Below, in pieces: positions 33,877-43,583 of a stretch of 64,000 nt of DNA (its first letter is position 1; every line of letters starts with the position of its first letter). The translations under genes were made by a program, and so were the position numbers. This DNA is from Scalindua sp964437425 (GTDB taxonomy: Bacteria; Planctomycetota; Brocadiia; Brocadiales; Scalinduaceae), in the NCBI GenBank assembly GCA_964437425.1, contig CAYTGO010000003.1:1-64000 (forward strand). Direction: 5' to 3'. The notes beneath the pieces were generated by a model. That model saw only the letters and a program-made list of their open reading frames with translations. It was not told the DNA's origin and searched no databases.

Positions 33877-35052
33877 ATGGTAAACAAAATAATCGTTATC
33901 GTTCTTGATAGCGTTGGAATTGGCGAATTACCGGACGCTTATAAATTCGGTGATGATGGTAGCAATACACTGGCAAATACTGCCAAGGCAGTTGGAGGCC
34001 TGAATATCCCTAATCTGGAACGCTTTGGTATTGGCAAGATTGACGATATTATGGGAGTCTCTAAGGACGTTGATGAAAAGGCGTTTTATGGCAAGATGGC
34101 TGAAACGTCAGCAGCCAAAGATACTACGTCTGGTCACTGGGAGATCATGGGCGTTGTAACAGACAAACCCTTTCCAACCTACCCCAATGGTTTTCCAGAC
34201 GAGGTGATTGGACAATTTACCAAATCCATTGGCCGGTCTATATTGGGTAACAAAACCGCATCGGGAACAGAAATAATAGAGGAGCTGGGCGCTGAACACA
34301 TTAAAACAGGCTACCCAATTGTATATACCTCGGCTGATAGTGTTTTCCAGATAGCTGCGTGTGAAGATGTCATACCGGTAGAATCCTTATATGAGATATG
34401 TGATTGTGCCAGAGATATATTAAAAGGCAAGCACAACGTTGGTCGGGTTATTGCCAGGCCATTTATAGTAGAAAACGGTATATATACACGGACAGAGAGG
34501 CGGAGAGACTTTTCGCTGCCGCCGCCGGAAGATACGCTGTTGGACAGGGCAGCAAGCGGCGGGTATGAAGTTGTGGGTGTTGGCAAGATAGGCGACATCT
34601 TCGCGCACAGGGGGCTGACAAGGGAGATACATGCAACTAATAATCACGAAGGCATTCTAAAGACATTAGAGTGTATCAAGGAGGATTTTGAAGGCATAGT
34701 TTTTACGAACTTGATTGACTTCGACATGAAATATGGTCATAGGAACGATCCGAAAGGCTACGCAGGCGCACTGGAAGCGTTTGATCATAGTTTGCCTGAG
34801 ATTATTGAGGCATTAAACGCAAATGACATTCTCATGATTACGGCTGATCATGGATGTGACCCTACGACACCCAGCACAGATCATTCTCGTGAGTATGTTC
34901 CTCTGCTGGTTTTTGGAAAGAAATTGAATAAGCCGGGGCCACTTGGTATTCGTACATCATTTGCGGATGTTGGTGCCACCATTTCAGAGGCATTACTGAA
35001 GTTAAAAAGTGACAAAGGAAAAAGTTTTTATACGGAATTGATAGGCGGTTAA
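33877..35052 (+). CDS. deoB: Phosphopentomutase DeoB
   Basis: A 391-residue metalloenzyme of the alkaline phosphatase superfamily. VIVLDSVGIGELPDAYKFGDDGSNTL holds the first metal Asp, TSAAKDTTSGHWEIMG the catalytic Thr, and MITADHGCDPTTPSTDHSREYVPLL further ligands. It interconverts ribose or deoxyribose 1- and 5-phosphates. It is followed by a Mur ligase gene after 53 bases on the same strand. Confidence 0.95.
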   Translation: MVNKIIVIVLDSVGIGELPDAYKFGDDGSNTLANTAKAVGGLNIPNLERFGIGKIDDIMGVSKDVDEKAFYGKMAETSAAKDTTSGHWEIMGVVTDKPFPTYPNGFPDEVIGQFTKSIGRSILGNKTASGTEIIEELGAEHIKTGYPIVYTSADSVFQIAACEDVIPVESLYEICDCARDILKGKHNVGRVIARPFIVENGIYTRTERRRDFSLPPPEDTLLDRAASGGYEVVGVGKIGDIFAHRGLTREIHATNNHEGILKTLECIKEDFEGIVFTNLIDFDMKYGHRNDPKGYAGALEAFDHSLPEIIEALNANDILMITADHGCDPTTPSTDHSREYVPLLVFGKKLNKPGPLGIRTSFADVGATISEALLKLKSDKGKSFYTELIGG

Positions 35053-35105
35053 GATTGGACTGATCTTACCGGTAAGTTTTTAAAGTATTAGCATTTTATA
35101 GATAA

Positions 35106-36482
35106 ATGGTTGGAATAAAGAAAAGCTTGAGATATCACTTTGTGGGAATTGGAGGAATTGGTATGAGTGCGCTTGCACAGATTACTAAATCACAGGGACA
35201 CTTTGTGGGCGGCTCAGACAGAAGAAATGATAACAGGCAAACCCCGGAAGTGTTTCATAAATTGGAATCTCAGGGTATCAGGCTTTTTCCACAGGATGGA
35301 ACGGGTGTTGATAAGGAGACAGACTTTATAGTTATTTCCAGCGCGGTAGAAGAAGACAATCCTGATTTGAAAATCGCGATGCAGCAGAATATTCAAATTA
35401 TCAGAAGATCTGACCTGCTTGGCAGTCTTTTCAATAATAAACATGGGATTGCAATAGGCGGAAGCAATGGCAAGACGACAGTATGCGCAATGACATCGTG
35501 GATACTTGATAAGGCGGGTCACGATCCAACCGTTGTGGGCGGCGGATATGTAATAAACTTTATCACAGATAAGTCATTGGGTAATTCAAAGTGTGGTCGT
35601 TCTGAAACTGTCGTAATTGAGGCAGATGAGAGTGATGGCAGCCTGATCAAGTACACGCCGAAGGTGTCGGTCATAACAAACATATCTAGAGATCACAAGA
35701 CAGTAGAAGAGCTTGGAGGGCTATTCAGTAAATTTGCCGAAAATACATTAGATACCGTAATAATTAATGAAAACATCTCTAGTTTTATAAAAACTAATAA
35801 TAGTTCTGCAAATATTATTACGTTCGGAGAGGGAAGCGAAGCGGACGTCAGAGCCTCTGAAATTTCCTGTAACCCTTTCGGTTCAAAATTCAGGGTGAAG
35901 GATACTGATTTCGAGATAAATATTCCGGGCTTATATAATGTTTATAACGCACTCGCCGCTATAGCCGTTGCACAGATAGAAGGCGTTTCGGATATGGAGA
36001 TAAAAAATGCGCTGAAAACATTTAAAGGTACCAGAAGACGAATGGAAGTTGTTGGCGAGACCAATGGAATAAAGGTGATAGATGATTATGCGCATAATCC
36101 GAAAAAAATTCAGGCGGCAATTGATACCGTAAGGTTAATCAGCGAAAGACTAATTGTCGTATTTCAACCACACGGTTTTGGCCCAACAGAATTTATGAGA
36201 GAGGAATTAATCTCCGCATTTGCTGGGAAGCTGTTGCCGACCGATACCCTGTTAATGCCTGAAATATATTATGCGGGCGGAACGGCAGAAAAAAGAATAT
36301 CTTCAAATGATATTATTAAGGAGTTAAAAAGCAGAGAAATAAATGCGGTTTTTGTTCCGGAGAGAGATGACATTGTCACTGAAGTTAAGCAGAGGGCAAC
36401 TCCACATGACAGCGTGCTGGTTATGGGGGCAAGAGACGACTCTCTCACTGATTTATGTCACGCGATTCTAAACGGGTTATAG
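35106..36482 (+). CDS. Mur ligase of the MurC/Mpl type
   Basis: A 458-residue protein. The N-terminal Rossmann region YHFVGIGGIGMSALAQITKSQGHFVGGSDRR is like MurC and Mpl. The ATP loop is IAIGGSNGKTT, where MurC and Mpl normally have GTHGKTT, and later motifs are VIEADESDGSL, TNISRDHK, FKGTRRRMEVVG and IDDYAHNPKKI. The last two are closer to MurC/Mpl than to MurD-F. It probably adds L-Ala, or a recycled tripeptide, to UDP-N-acetylmuramate. Which of the two cannot be told from sequence alone. Confidence 0.8.
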   Translation: MVGIKKSLRYHFVGIGGIGMSALAQITKSQGHFVGGSDRRNDNRQTPEVFHKLESQGIRLFPQDGTGVDKETDFIVISSAVEEDNPDLKIAMQQNIQIIRRSDLLGSLFNNKHGIAIGGSNGKTTVCAMTSWILDKAGHDPTVVGGGYVINFITDKSLGNSKCGRSETVVIEADESDGSLIKYTPKVSVITNISRDHKTVEELGGLFSKFAENTLDTVIINENISSFIKTNNSSANIITFGEGSEADVRASEISCNPFGSKFRVKDTDFEINIPGLYNVYNALAAIAVAQIEGVSDMEIKNALKTFKGTRRRMEVVGETNGIKVIDDYAHNPKKIQAAIDTVRLISERLIVVFQPHGFGPTEFMREELISAFAGKLLPTDTLLMPEIYYAGGTAEKRISSNDIIKELKSREINAVFVPERDDIVTEVKQRATPHDSVLVMGARDDSLTDLCHAILNGL

Positions 36483-36593
36483 AAATATAATTTAGAATAT
36501 AATTGACACCAACAGGCAGTAAACATAATATACTCGACAAGGCTCATATATATTGTTCCTGAAATAGTCTTTTTATAATAATATTGGCAAAAA

Positions 36594-37568
36594 ATGAAAA
36601 CAGCTTTAGTAACTGGTGTTACAGGTCAGGATGGTTCCTATCTGGCAGAGCTTCTGCTGAACAAAGGCTACGAGGTGCATGGTCTCGTTCGCAGAAGTAG
36701 TTCAAGTAACTTTGAAAGAATTGAACATATCCAGGACGATATGACGCTTGTCCAGGGAGACCTGCTTGATCAGAACTCTTTAATAGAGGCAATAGAAGGG
36801 TGCCAACCGGATGAAATCTATAATTTGGGCGCACAATCGTTTGTTCCCACTTCATGGAACCAACCGGTTTTAACAGGTGAATTCACGGCACTGGGAGCCA
36901 CCAGACTGTTAGAGGCGACAAGGCTGGTGAACAAAGATATACGTTTCTATCAGGCGTCTTCCAGCGAGATGTTTGGCAAGGTTGTAGAATCGCCCCAGAA
37001 TGAACAGACGCGATTTTACCCAAGGAGTCCTTATGGAATTGCGAAGTTATATGCACATTGGATTACGGTAAATTATAGAGAGAGTTACGATATGTATTGT
37101 TGTTCCGGAATTCTTTTTAACCACGAATCCCCAAGGAGAGGCTTAGAGTTTGTTACCAAAAAAGTGACAAATGCTGTTGCCAAAATTAAGCTGGGCTTGT
37201 CCAAAGAGTTGAGAATGGGCAACCTCGATGCTAAGCGTGACTGGGGCTTTGCCGGTGATTTTGTGGAGGCGATGTGGTTAATGCTCCAGCAGGATGAACC
37301 GGAAGACTTTGTTATAGCAACAGGCGAAACCCATTCTATAGAGGAATTGGTAGAAGTTGCTTTTGCACATGCAGGTTTGGAGTGGAAAGATTATGTCGTT
37401 ATCGACCCTAAGTTTGTCAGGCCTGCAGAAGTGGATTTGCTTCTGGGGGACTCGAGCAGAGCGAGAGAGAAACTAAAATGGGAGCCAAAGGTTAAATTTG
37501 AAGAATTAATAAGAATGATGGTCGATTTTGATATTAAAAGGCACGAAACCCGTGAGCACTCCTCATAG
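36594..37568 (+). CDS. gmd: GDP-mannose 4,6-dehydratase
   Basis: A 324-residue extended SDR enzyme. ALVTGVTGQDGSYLAELLL is the NADP site; YNLGAQSFVPTSWNQP, QASSSEMFGKV, RSPYGIAKLYAHWITVNYRE (catalytic YxxxK) and LFNHESPRRGLEFVTKKV are diagnostic. It converts GDP-mannose to GDP-4-keto-6-deoxymannose for fucose or rhamnose-type sugars. The reductase that completes GDP-fucose or GDP-rhamnose synthesis is not beside it. Confidence 0.94.
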   Translation: MKTALVTGVTGQDGSYLAELLLNKGYEVHGLVRRSSSSNFERIEHIQDDMTLVQGDLLDQNSLIEAIEGCQPDEIYNLGAQSFVPTSWNQPVLTGEFTALGATRLLEATRLVNKDIRFYQASSSEMFGKVVESPQNEQTRFYPRSPYGIAKLYAHWITVNYRESYDMYCCSGILFNHESPRRGLEFVTKKVTNAVAKIKLGLSKELRMGNLDAKRDWGFAGDFVEAMWLMLQQDEPEDFVIATGETHSIEELVEVAFAHAGLEWKDYVVIDPKFVRPAEVDLLLGDSSRAREKLKWEPKVKFEELIRMMVDFDIKRHETREHSS

Positions 37569-37635
37569 GCGGAAAAAAAAAATTTAGTAATTTAACCGCC
37601 ATTCATTCCTAATAGTGAAAAGTCATCTTTGTAAA

Positions 37636-38384
37636 TTATTTTATCTTTACCAGGTCAAAAGGAAACTCTAATTCTTCCCCTTCCGGAGATGAGATTAACA
37701 ATTTTAATGTTGAGTCCTGGCTTATGTTTTCAACCGGGAACTTGTATACACACCCTGCTACGTACGCGGGTTCTTCCGGGTAAAAACTGCTGGGTTCCGC
37801 AAAATCCGGAAGAAATGAATACATCGGATATACCGGCTTGTCTTCGGAATAAAGAATGGCGTTATAGCCCTTTGCAAACTCCATATAGTTGCCAANNNNN
37901 NNNNNNNNNNNNNNNNNNNNNNNNNNNNNNNNNNNNNNNNNNNNNNNNNNNNNNNNNNNNNNNNNNNNNNNNNNNNNNNNNNNNNNNNNNNNNNNTCTTC
38001 GGAATAAAGAATGGCGTTATAGCCCTTTGCAAACTCCATATAGTTGCCAAAAACGGATACCACAAAAGTCATGCACTCTTTGAAGTGTAGTGCTCTTAAT
38101 GTTTCTCCTTCAGACAGTTCTCGCTTTTCAACTGCAGCTTTCTTTGCTTTAAAAGCGACATTATGATAAGGTGTCCACAAAGTGGCCCAACCACTCTTTT
38201 CGCCAAGATGGACAACCCATGGCTTTGCAAAATTTGTAGGACTTAACCGTTTGTTATTCTTTCCATATTCGATTGCTTCATTTATCTGACCGGGCGTTAA
38301 ATTAAGAGATACACAATAGGCAGTTTTGCCCGCTAAGCTTATTATGGTAAAAAGCGCCAAAATAAGAGTTATTTTTTTTAACAT
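37636..38384 (-). CDS. Exported protein, unknown function (split by an assembly gap)
   Basis: Collapsing the duplicated 55 bases gives one 197-residue frame. An N-terminal signal (ITLILALFTIISLAGKTAYC) precedes a soluble domain (LTPGQINEAIEYGKNNK; WVVHLGEKSGWATLWTPYHNVAFKAKKAAVEKRELSEGE; ALHFKECMTFVVSVFG; SYLPDF-like). I do not recognise the family. The gene follows the DnaJ-domain gene by 16 bases and is probably in the same operon. Confidence 0.7.
37841..38050. other. Assembly gap with duplicated 55-bp flanks (gap 2)
   Basis: 100 Ns at 37896-37995. The 55 bases before (37841-37895) equal the 55 bases after (37996-38050). Confidence 0.97.
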
Positions 38385-38400
38385 TAATTTCTCCTCTGTA

Positions 38401-39132
38401 TTAAAATCCTCTTTCTATTTTTATCTCTTCGTAGGCTTTGTTAATTATCTGAAACTTATCTGTGGCAAGCTTTGCAAATTCATCTCCCAGGTGAGAAACC
38501 CTGTCGGGATGGTATTGTTTAGAGAGATGCCTGTACGATTTTTTAATATCGTCAACAGAACAGCTTCTGGTAACGTTTAAGATTTGATAGTGTTTGTCGC
38601 TATCGCTGCAAAATTCTGCTCGTATCTCGAATGCATCGTTCACATCGATCTCTACGAGCCCGATAATATCATTTATCATTCTCTCTTCATTTGCATGCAA
38701 TTCTTTATCGGCATACGCAACCAGGTAGACGATACGCAATAAAGAGAGCCTCTCTTCATAGCTGGAATACTGTTTGAATTCATAACATATTGCACGTAAG
38801 TCCAGGTCTACTCTGGATGTCTGGTTTATTAAATTCCTGATAAAACTTAAGTCTTCTCCCTTAAAACCAAAACTTACGAAGGCCTTCTCTATTATATTAA
38901 TTTCCTGTCTGCTTACGTGCCCATCTGCCTTGGCAATTGTTACAAGTATTCCGACCAGGTGTGTTACAAAATTTAAGGATCTCTCCTGATTGCCCTGGGG
39001 TCTTCCGGTGGGTATCTGCCTCAGAGATTTATCAAAAAAATCTCCTGTCATTGTCCCAAGGATTGCTCCGAAAGGACCACCGAAAAGAAACCCTAAACCT
39101 GCACCAATTGCTTTACCTTTCCATTTTGCCAA
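38401..39132 (-). CDS. DjlA-like protein: TerB-type domain plus C-terminal J domain
   Basis: A 243-residue protein. A glycine-rich N-terminal hydrophobic stretch (GAGLGFLFGGPFGAILGTMTG, about 11-31) may touch the membrane. A TerB/DjlA helical domain (about 55-165; VTIAKADGHVSRQEINIIEKAF and VYLVAYADKELHANEE repeats) is followed by a J domain (about 178-243) with the HPD in SKQYHPDRVS. It would act as a DnaK co-chaperone at the membrane. It is in line with a lipoprotein gene upstream. Confidence 0.88.
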   Translation of the reverse strand: MAKWKGKAIGAGLGFLFGGPFGAILGTMTGDFFDKSLRQIPTGRPQGNQERSLNFVTHLVGILVTIAKADGHVSRQEINIIEKAFVSFGFKGEDLSFIRNLINQTSRVDLDLRAICYEFKQYSSYEERLSLLRIVYLVAYADKELHANEERMINDIIGLVEIDVNDAFEIRAEFCSDSDKHYQILNVTRSCSVDDIKKSYRHLSKQYHPDRVSHLGDEFAKLATDKFQIINKAYEEIKIERGF

Positions 39133-39144
39133 AAGTCATATTCC

Positions 39145-39957
39145 TTATCTGTTTTTCTGGATATGGGTTTTTTCCAAATCTTTTTGTATCTGCTTTTCCT
39201 TAATCCTGTCCTGTGCAATTTCTATGTTAAATTTTGCTTCCAGCTTACTGGGATCAAGCGCCAGGACTTCTTCCCATTTTGATATTGCTTCTTCAAAATG
39301 TTCTTCTCTGTATAGGCGAATTGCTTTATTCAACAGCCCTTCGACAAGAGTGGTTTTGCGGTTTTCCTGCGTTTCCTTTATCAGGTTCTTTCTGCTTTGC
39401 CTGGTATAGCTTTTTCCTGTATCAATATTTGCGGTCTTATCAACAACTTCTTCTGTTTGTGCGGCTGCCTTACGGGCGGATTCCAGCGTTTTCACTTTTG
39501 TTTTGAGATCATTCATCTCCGATGCCATTTTTGTAAGCTGCTTTTTATTTTTTTCAAGTGCTACTTTTGTTTTTGCCAACTCTCCTTTTAGACGAGTACG
39601 TGCTGTCTTATTCGATGCTTGTGTTTTATCGAGGGCAGCCTGTGTGTCCTTTATTTGTGTGTATTCTTTATTCAACTGGTCCTTGATGGTTTCCAGTTCT
39701 TTAAAATTTTTCTTTAATTCATAATTTTCAGTAGTCAGGCTTCCCAGGCTATAAGATAAAGTTGCCACTTTCTCTTCCAGCACGTTAATTCTATCCTCTT
39801 TGCTGCCGCGGGCCTTGACGTGACTTTCGTTGCGGCTTTCGCTTTTATCCTTCCGCAAAAAACTTTTGGGCGACTTAAGGCATCCTGAATTGAGTAATAC
39901 GACAAGCACGAAAAGAGTGGTGAATATGAACAAGTAGCTAGAGTTTTTTGTGTTCAT
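39145..39957 (-). CDS. Coiled-coil lipoprotein with TPR-like C-terminus
   Basis: A 270-residue protein. A signal peptide ends in a lipobox, LLNSGC (Cys at about 26). Residues 55-165 form a long heptad-rich coiled coil with many Lys and Glu. The C-terminal part (about 210-255; LLNKAIRLYREEHFEEAISKWEEVLALDPSKLEAKFNIEIA) is a TPR-like pair. It is probably anchored in an outer or inner membrane facing the periplasm. The partner is unknown. Confidence 0.78.
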   Translation of the reverse strand: MNTKNSSYLFIFTTLFVLVVLLNSGCLKSPKSFLRKDKSESRNESHVKARGSKEDRINVLEEKVATLSYSLGSLTTENYELKKNFKELETIKDQLNKEYTQIKDTQAALDKTQASNKTARTRLKGELAKTKVALEKNKKQLTKMASEMNDLKTKVKTLESARKAAAQTEEVVDKTANIDTGKSYTRQSRKNLIKETQENRKTTLVEGLLNKAIRLYREEHFEEAISKWEEVLALDPSKLEAKFNIEIAQDRIKEKQIQKDLEKTHIQKNR

Positions 39958-39978
39958 GGCTTTTCCCCCTTTTATTGA

Positions 39979-40170
39979 TCACGTGGTTTTTTTATCCTGA
40001 AGTTTTAGAATTGCTATTTGCGAGATTGCCAACTCTTCAATCTTTCTGGTCTGATGCAGAATATGCTCCCAATCTTTTTTTGTTCCTGACGCAAATCCTT
40101 TTTTTAACCTGCTTTCCAGCTTTTTCAGGTCGGTTTCTAATAACTTAAGTCTGTTTTTTATATCTTCCAT
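39979..40170 (-). CDS. Small coiled-coil protein
   Basis: A 63-residue protein, MEDIKNRLKLLETDLKKLESRLKKG at the start, with clear heptads, then TKKDWEHILHQTRKIEELAISQIAILKL. It has no signal peptide. It lies 21 bases upstream of the coiled-coil lipoprotein gene and probably heads that operon. The family is not recognised. Confidence 0.6.
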   Translation of the reverse strand: MEDIKNRLKLLETDLKKLESRLKKGFASGTKKDWEHILHQTRKIEELAISQIAILKLQDKKTT

Positions 40171-40295
40171 TATAATGATCTAATTTAAAGGCGGGAGGCC
40201 AAAATAAATTAACATATTAATTCTACTTAACATCCAACCGATGTCAATTATTTTCTACTCTTGACTTGCTTAACGGGGAGGGATATAGTTTTGTC

Positions 40296-41741
40296 ATGTT
40301 GCAGTTGCGAAAACAGGTTGCCGGCGTAATCAGGGAGTATGATCTCTTCAGTGCGAATGACAGGGTTTTAATAGGTGTTTCCGGTGGACCGGATTCTGTC
40401 GCCCTGCTGAGCCTTATTTACAATACAAACCGAACAGACCCTCCCTATTCTGAAATCTTTATTGCACATTTGAACCATTCAATCAGAGGCAGAGAATCGG
40501 ATGAAGATGAACAATTTGTAACCACTCTTTCAGAAAAATACGGAGTTCCACTCATTGTCGAAAAAAGGGGCATTATTGAAATCGCACGCGAACGTAAGAT
40601 TTCACTGGAAGAGGCGGCACGGGACGAGAGATATAAGTTCTTTGAAAGTGCGGCGGAAAAGACGGGTGCCAATGTTATCGCCGTGGGTCATAACGCCGAT
40701 GACAATGCCGAGACGATTCTGCATAGAATAATCCGGGGTACCGGTGTTACAGGCGTAAGTGGCATAAGGCCAAAGCGAAAACTTACACCGGTTTCAACAA
40801 TCACCCTGGTTCGTCCCCTTCTATTCACATGGCGTAAGGATATCACTGCTTATCTGGAAGATGAGAATCTCTCATACCGGGTTGATTCGACAAATATTGA
40901 AAAAGATAAACTGCGAAACAGGATTAGATTAGAGCTCATTCCGTATCTTGAAGAGAACTACAATGCAAAGATAAAAAAGTCCCTGGCGACTTTGGGAGAA
41001 ACGTCGTTACAAAATAGCGATTACCTGGAGGCAAAAGCAAAAGCTTTATTTGAGGATGTTTTGGTAAACAGAGAGACGCCTATAGAAACAATAGCTCTGG
41101 ACATACACAAATTAAAAGAGTCGCCGCAGATTTTACAACAGATGATTATTAAAGAGGCGATCGTCCGGTTAGATATTCCTCTCAAAAAGCTAAGCAACAG
41201 AAACTACAAAGATATTTTAAACACTCTTAATTCTAAGAAGACATCGGCAATCAATGTTGTTAAGGAGTACTTAAATGTCAGGAGAGAGGGAAACGAACTG
41301 CATCTTTCGAAGAATAAGTATTGCGCGGAAGAGATACCTGTTTTAAGCGAAACGGAGATAAAAGTACCGGGAGAGACAGAACTTGCTGATATGAACAGTA
41401 GGGTAACGACGGAGATCCAAGAGATAAAGAGTGGCTTCCTGGAAGAGTTTAAACGAAACAAGACACGCTATGAAGAGGCTGTAGATTTTGATAAGGTCAG
41501 TATGCCGCTCACGGTCAGGACGAGAAAGCCAGGAGACAGGTTCCAACCATTAGGTTCCCAAGGGCTTAAGAAGATAAAAGATTTTTTCATAGACAACAAA
41601 GTTTCCGTTATGGAGCGGGACACTGTTCCAATAGTAATGATGAACGGAGAGCCGATCTGGATTGTAGGTTTTCGGATTGATGATCGTATTCGTGTTTCAG
41701 AGGAGACAATAAATTTACTCGTGATGAAGTTTGAAACCTGA
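40296..41741 (+). CDS. tilS: tRNA(Ile)-lysidine synthase TilS
   Basis: A 481-residue protein from the ATG at 40296, preceded by GGGGAGG; a TTG start 10 codons earlier lies upstream of that site and is less likely. The PP-loop motif SGGPDS is at about 29-34, followed by IAHLNHSIRGRESDEDEQFV, AVGHNADDNAETILHRIIRGTG and the C-terminal TilS domain (RKPGDRFQPLGSQGLKKIKDFFIDNKV). It makes lysidine at C34 of tRNA-Ile(CAU) so that AUA is read. It is convergent with the DUF4384-type gene. Confidence 0.94.
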   Translation: MLQLRKQVAGVIREYDLFSANDRVLIGVSGGPDSVALLSLIYNTNRTDPPYSEIFIAHLNHSIRGRESDEDEQFVTTLSEKYGVPLIVEKRGIIEIARERKISLEEAARDERYKFFESAAEKTGANVIAVGHNADDNAETILHRIIRGTGVTGVSGIRPKRKLTPVSTITLVRPLLFTWRKDITAYLEDENLSYRVDSTNIEKDKLRNRIRLELIPYLEENYNAKIKKSLATLGETSLQNSDYLEAKAKALFEDVLVNRETPIETIALDIHKLKESPQILQQMIIKEAIVRLDIPLKKLSNRNYKDILNTLNSKKTSAINVVKEYLNVRREGNELHLSKNKYCAEEIPVLSETEIKVPGETELADMNSRVTTEIQEIKSGFLEEFKRNKTRYEEAVDFDKVSMPLTVRTRKPGDRFQPLGSQGLKKIKDFFIDNKVSVMERDTVPIVMMNGEPIWIVGFRIDDRIRVSEETINLLVMKFET

Positions 41742-41758
41742 CACCATCAGAATAGTAT

Positions 41759-42580
41759 TCATTTGCGTTTATACCACAGCGTTTTTACAAATTTACTCTC
41801 TTTCCAGATATACTCCGTTCCTGTAAATGATGCAATCTCATCAAAAGGGAGACGGAGTTTTCTCTCTTCGCTTTTTTTAGATCCACTAATGCCTTTGCTG
41901 ATTATGGGGATCTCTTTTACCGGTTTGGCTTTTTCGTTGTTGGCGGACAGATTCTCTGTGCTGAAATTATTGAAGTATTTCATCAGCTTTTCAATATCAT
42001 AGCATCCTTTTGTGAACGCCGTCAGGATGATTGCCTCTTTTCCGTAACCGTTGTCAAAGGGGAGCCATTTTTTCATGGGAGGGACAAAGTAGGTCAGGTT
42101 AGGCGATAACGAGTTTGTCTGCTGGCTGAATTTCTTTCGCGGGAATAGCGGGAAGATCTTGCCTGTTGTTTCAATCTTGAAGATGTATATGCTACATCTT
42201 TCCCTGGGCGTAAAAGAGATCTTGCAGTTGTCCCTGGCGCTTATCATATTGCCATTTTTTATTGCTGCTGTTTGAAACGTGCCTGCTGTCTCTCTCATCT
42301 TCAGCACATCAAATTCCAGGAAGCGTTGTCCTGTAACGGAGGGATCGTGTTCTTCTTTTCTGAGGAGTACCTTAAACAGCTCTTCTACATGTGATGCGTA
42401 CTGTTTGCCGTAGTTGTGGTTGACCTGCTTAATGAAGGATTTGAACGAGGAGTCTCTTACGCTCTTTGTTTCCTGCATTGAAGATGCGAGTGAACTTCCC
42501 GTTCCTGCGGCAATTATACTTATTGTTATAAAGACGAAGAGAAGAGTTCTTGTGTTCTTCGCCAATCGGTGACTTTGCAT
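41759..42580 (-). CDS. Exported DUF4384-like protein
   Basis: A 273-residue protein. A signal peptide (TLLFVFITISIIAAGTGSSLAS) leads to a domain (about 120-200; CKISFTPRERCSIYIFKIETTGKIFPLFPRKKFSQQTN...YFVPPMKKWLPFDNGYGKEAIILTAF) that follows the DUF4384 pattern of polar strands and an FP loop. The tail is poorly conserved. The start codon overlaps the proC stop by one base, so translation is probably coupled. The role is unknown. Confidence 0.7.
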   Translation of the reverse strand: MQSHRLAKNTRTLLFVFITISIIAAGTGSSLASSMQETKSVRDSSFKSFIKQVNHNYGKQYASHVEELFKVLLRKEEHDPSVTGQRFLEFDVLKMRETAGTFQTAAIKNGNMISARDNCKISFTPRERCSIYIFKIETTGKIFPLFPRKKFSQQTNSLSPNLTYFVPPMKKWLPFDNGYGKEAIILTAFTKGCYDIEKLMKYFNNFSTENLSANNEKAKPVKEIPIISKGISGSKKSEERKLRLPFDEIASFTGTEYIWKESKFVKTLWYKRK

Positions 42581-43410
42581 TATTTTTTCTGTTTTGAAAA
42601 TGCCTTGCCCAGCCTTTTTGATTTTTTCGTCGCAGCTTCAACGGCATTTATCAGGGTATTCGAGAGTCCGCCTTTTTCCAGTGCGTGAAGACCTTCTATA
42701 GTTGTCCCTCCCGGAGAGGTAACAGAGTCTTTGAGTTCACCTATATGCGTATCCGAATCCAGTACCATCTTTGCCGCACCAAAGGTGGTTTGTGCAGCAA
42801 GCTCCGTTGCTACGTTTCTTGGCAATCCCATCTTCACGCCTCCATCCGCTAGAGCTTCAATAACCGTATAGATGAATGCCGGACCGCTGCCGCTCAAACC
42901 CGTAACGGCATCGAGGTATTTCTCCTCAAGTAAGTAGGAGTTGCCTACAGCATTAAGTATTCGGCCGACCAGTTCTCCGTCATCCTGTGTGGCATTTTTC
43001 CCCAGGGCATATCCTGCCGCAGCTTCTCCCACAAGGCATGGTGTGTTTGGCATAACCCTGATCGCCCGACACCCCTCTTTTAAAGAGGATTCCATGAAGT
43101 TCAACGGAATACCAGCCGCGATAGAGACAACTAAATGTTCAGATGTAATATCGTTTTTTAGCTCCTCAAGAATAGTGCCCATTATGTTTGGTTTGACAGC
43201 AAGGATTATGACATCAGAATTGGCGGCTACCTCTCTATTGTCCTGTGTCGTCTTTATCCCGGTTTCTTCTTCAAAGACTTGGCAACGTTTGCTGTCAACA
43301 TCACTGACGATAATATTATCTGCCGTGCTCAGCTTTGCCCTGATGAGCCCTTTCGCAAGAGCCTCGCCCATCTTGCCGCCACCGATAAATCCTATTTTTT
43401 CTTTAAGCAT
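42580..43410 (-). CDS. proC: Pyrroline-5-carboxylate reductase ProC
   Basis: A 276-residue protein from the ATG at 43408-43410; the longer frame upstream lacks family similarity. IGFIGGGKMGEALAKGLI binds NAD(P)H; SIAAGIPLNFMES, VMPNTPCLVGEAAAGYA and LSGSGPAFIYTVIEALADGGVKMGLPR with TVTSPGGTT-like SVTSPGGTTIEGLHALE are diagnostic. It catalyses the last step of proline synthesis. Confidence 0.95.
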   Translation of the reverse strand: MLKEKIGFIGGGKMGEALAKGLIRAKLSTADNIIVSDVDSKRCQVFEEETGIKTTQDNREVAANSDVIILAVKPNIMGTILEELKNDITSEHLVVSIAAGIPLNFMESSLKEGCRAIRVMPNTPCLVGEAAAGYALGKNATQDDGELVGRILNAVGNSYLLEEKYLDAVTGLSGSGPAFIYTVIEALADGGVKMGLPRNVATELAAQTTFGAAKMVLDSDTHIGELKDSVTSPGGTTIEGLHALEKGGLSNTLINAVEAATKKSKRLGKAFSKQKK

Positions 43411-43583
43411 TATTATCTCACGAATAAGCAGTAAAAAGAGATATTGTTTACTGTGCTCACAGAGAGCAGAAGAAAAGATTATATGAAAGCTTTTGGTTAT
43501 GGTAAAATACTTCATTAACCTTAGTATGCCTGAGATTTTACTTTGGTACATGATAGGTGTCAATTACTTATTTTAAGGATTAA

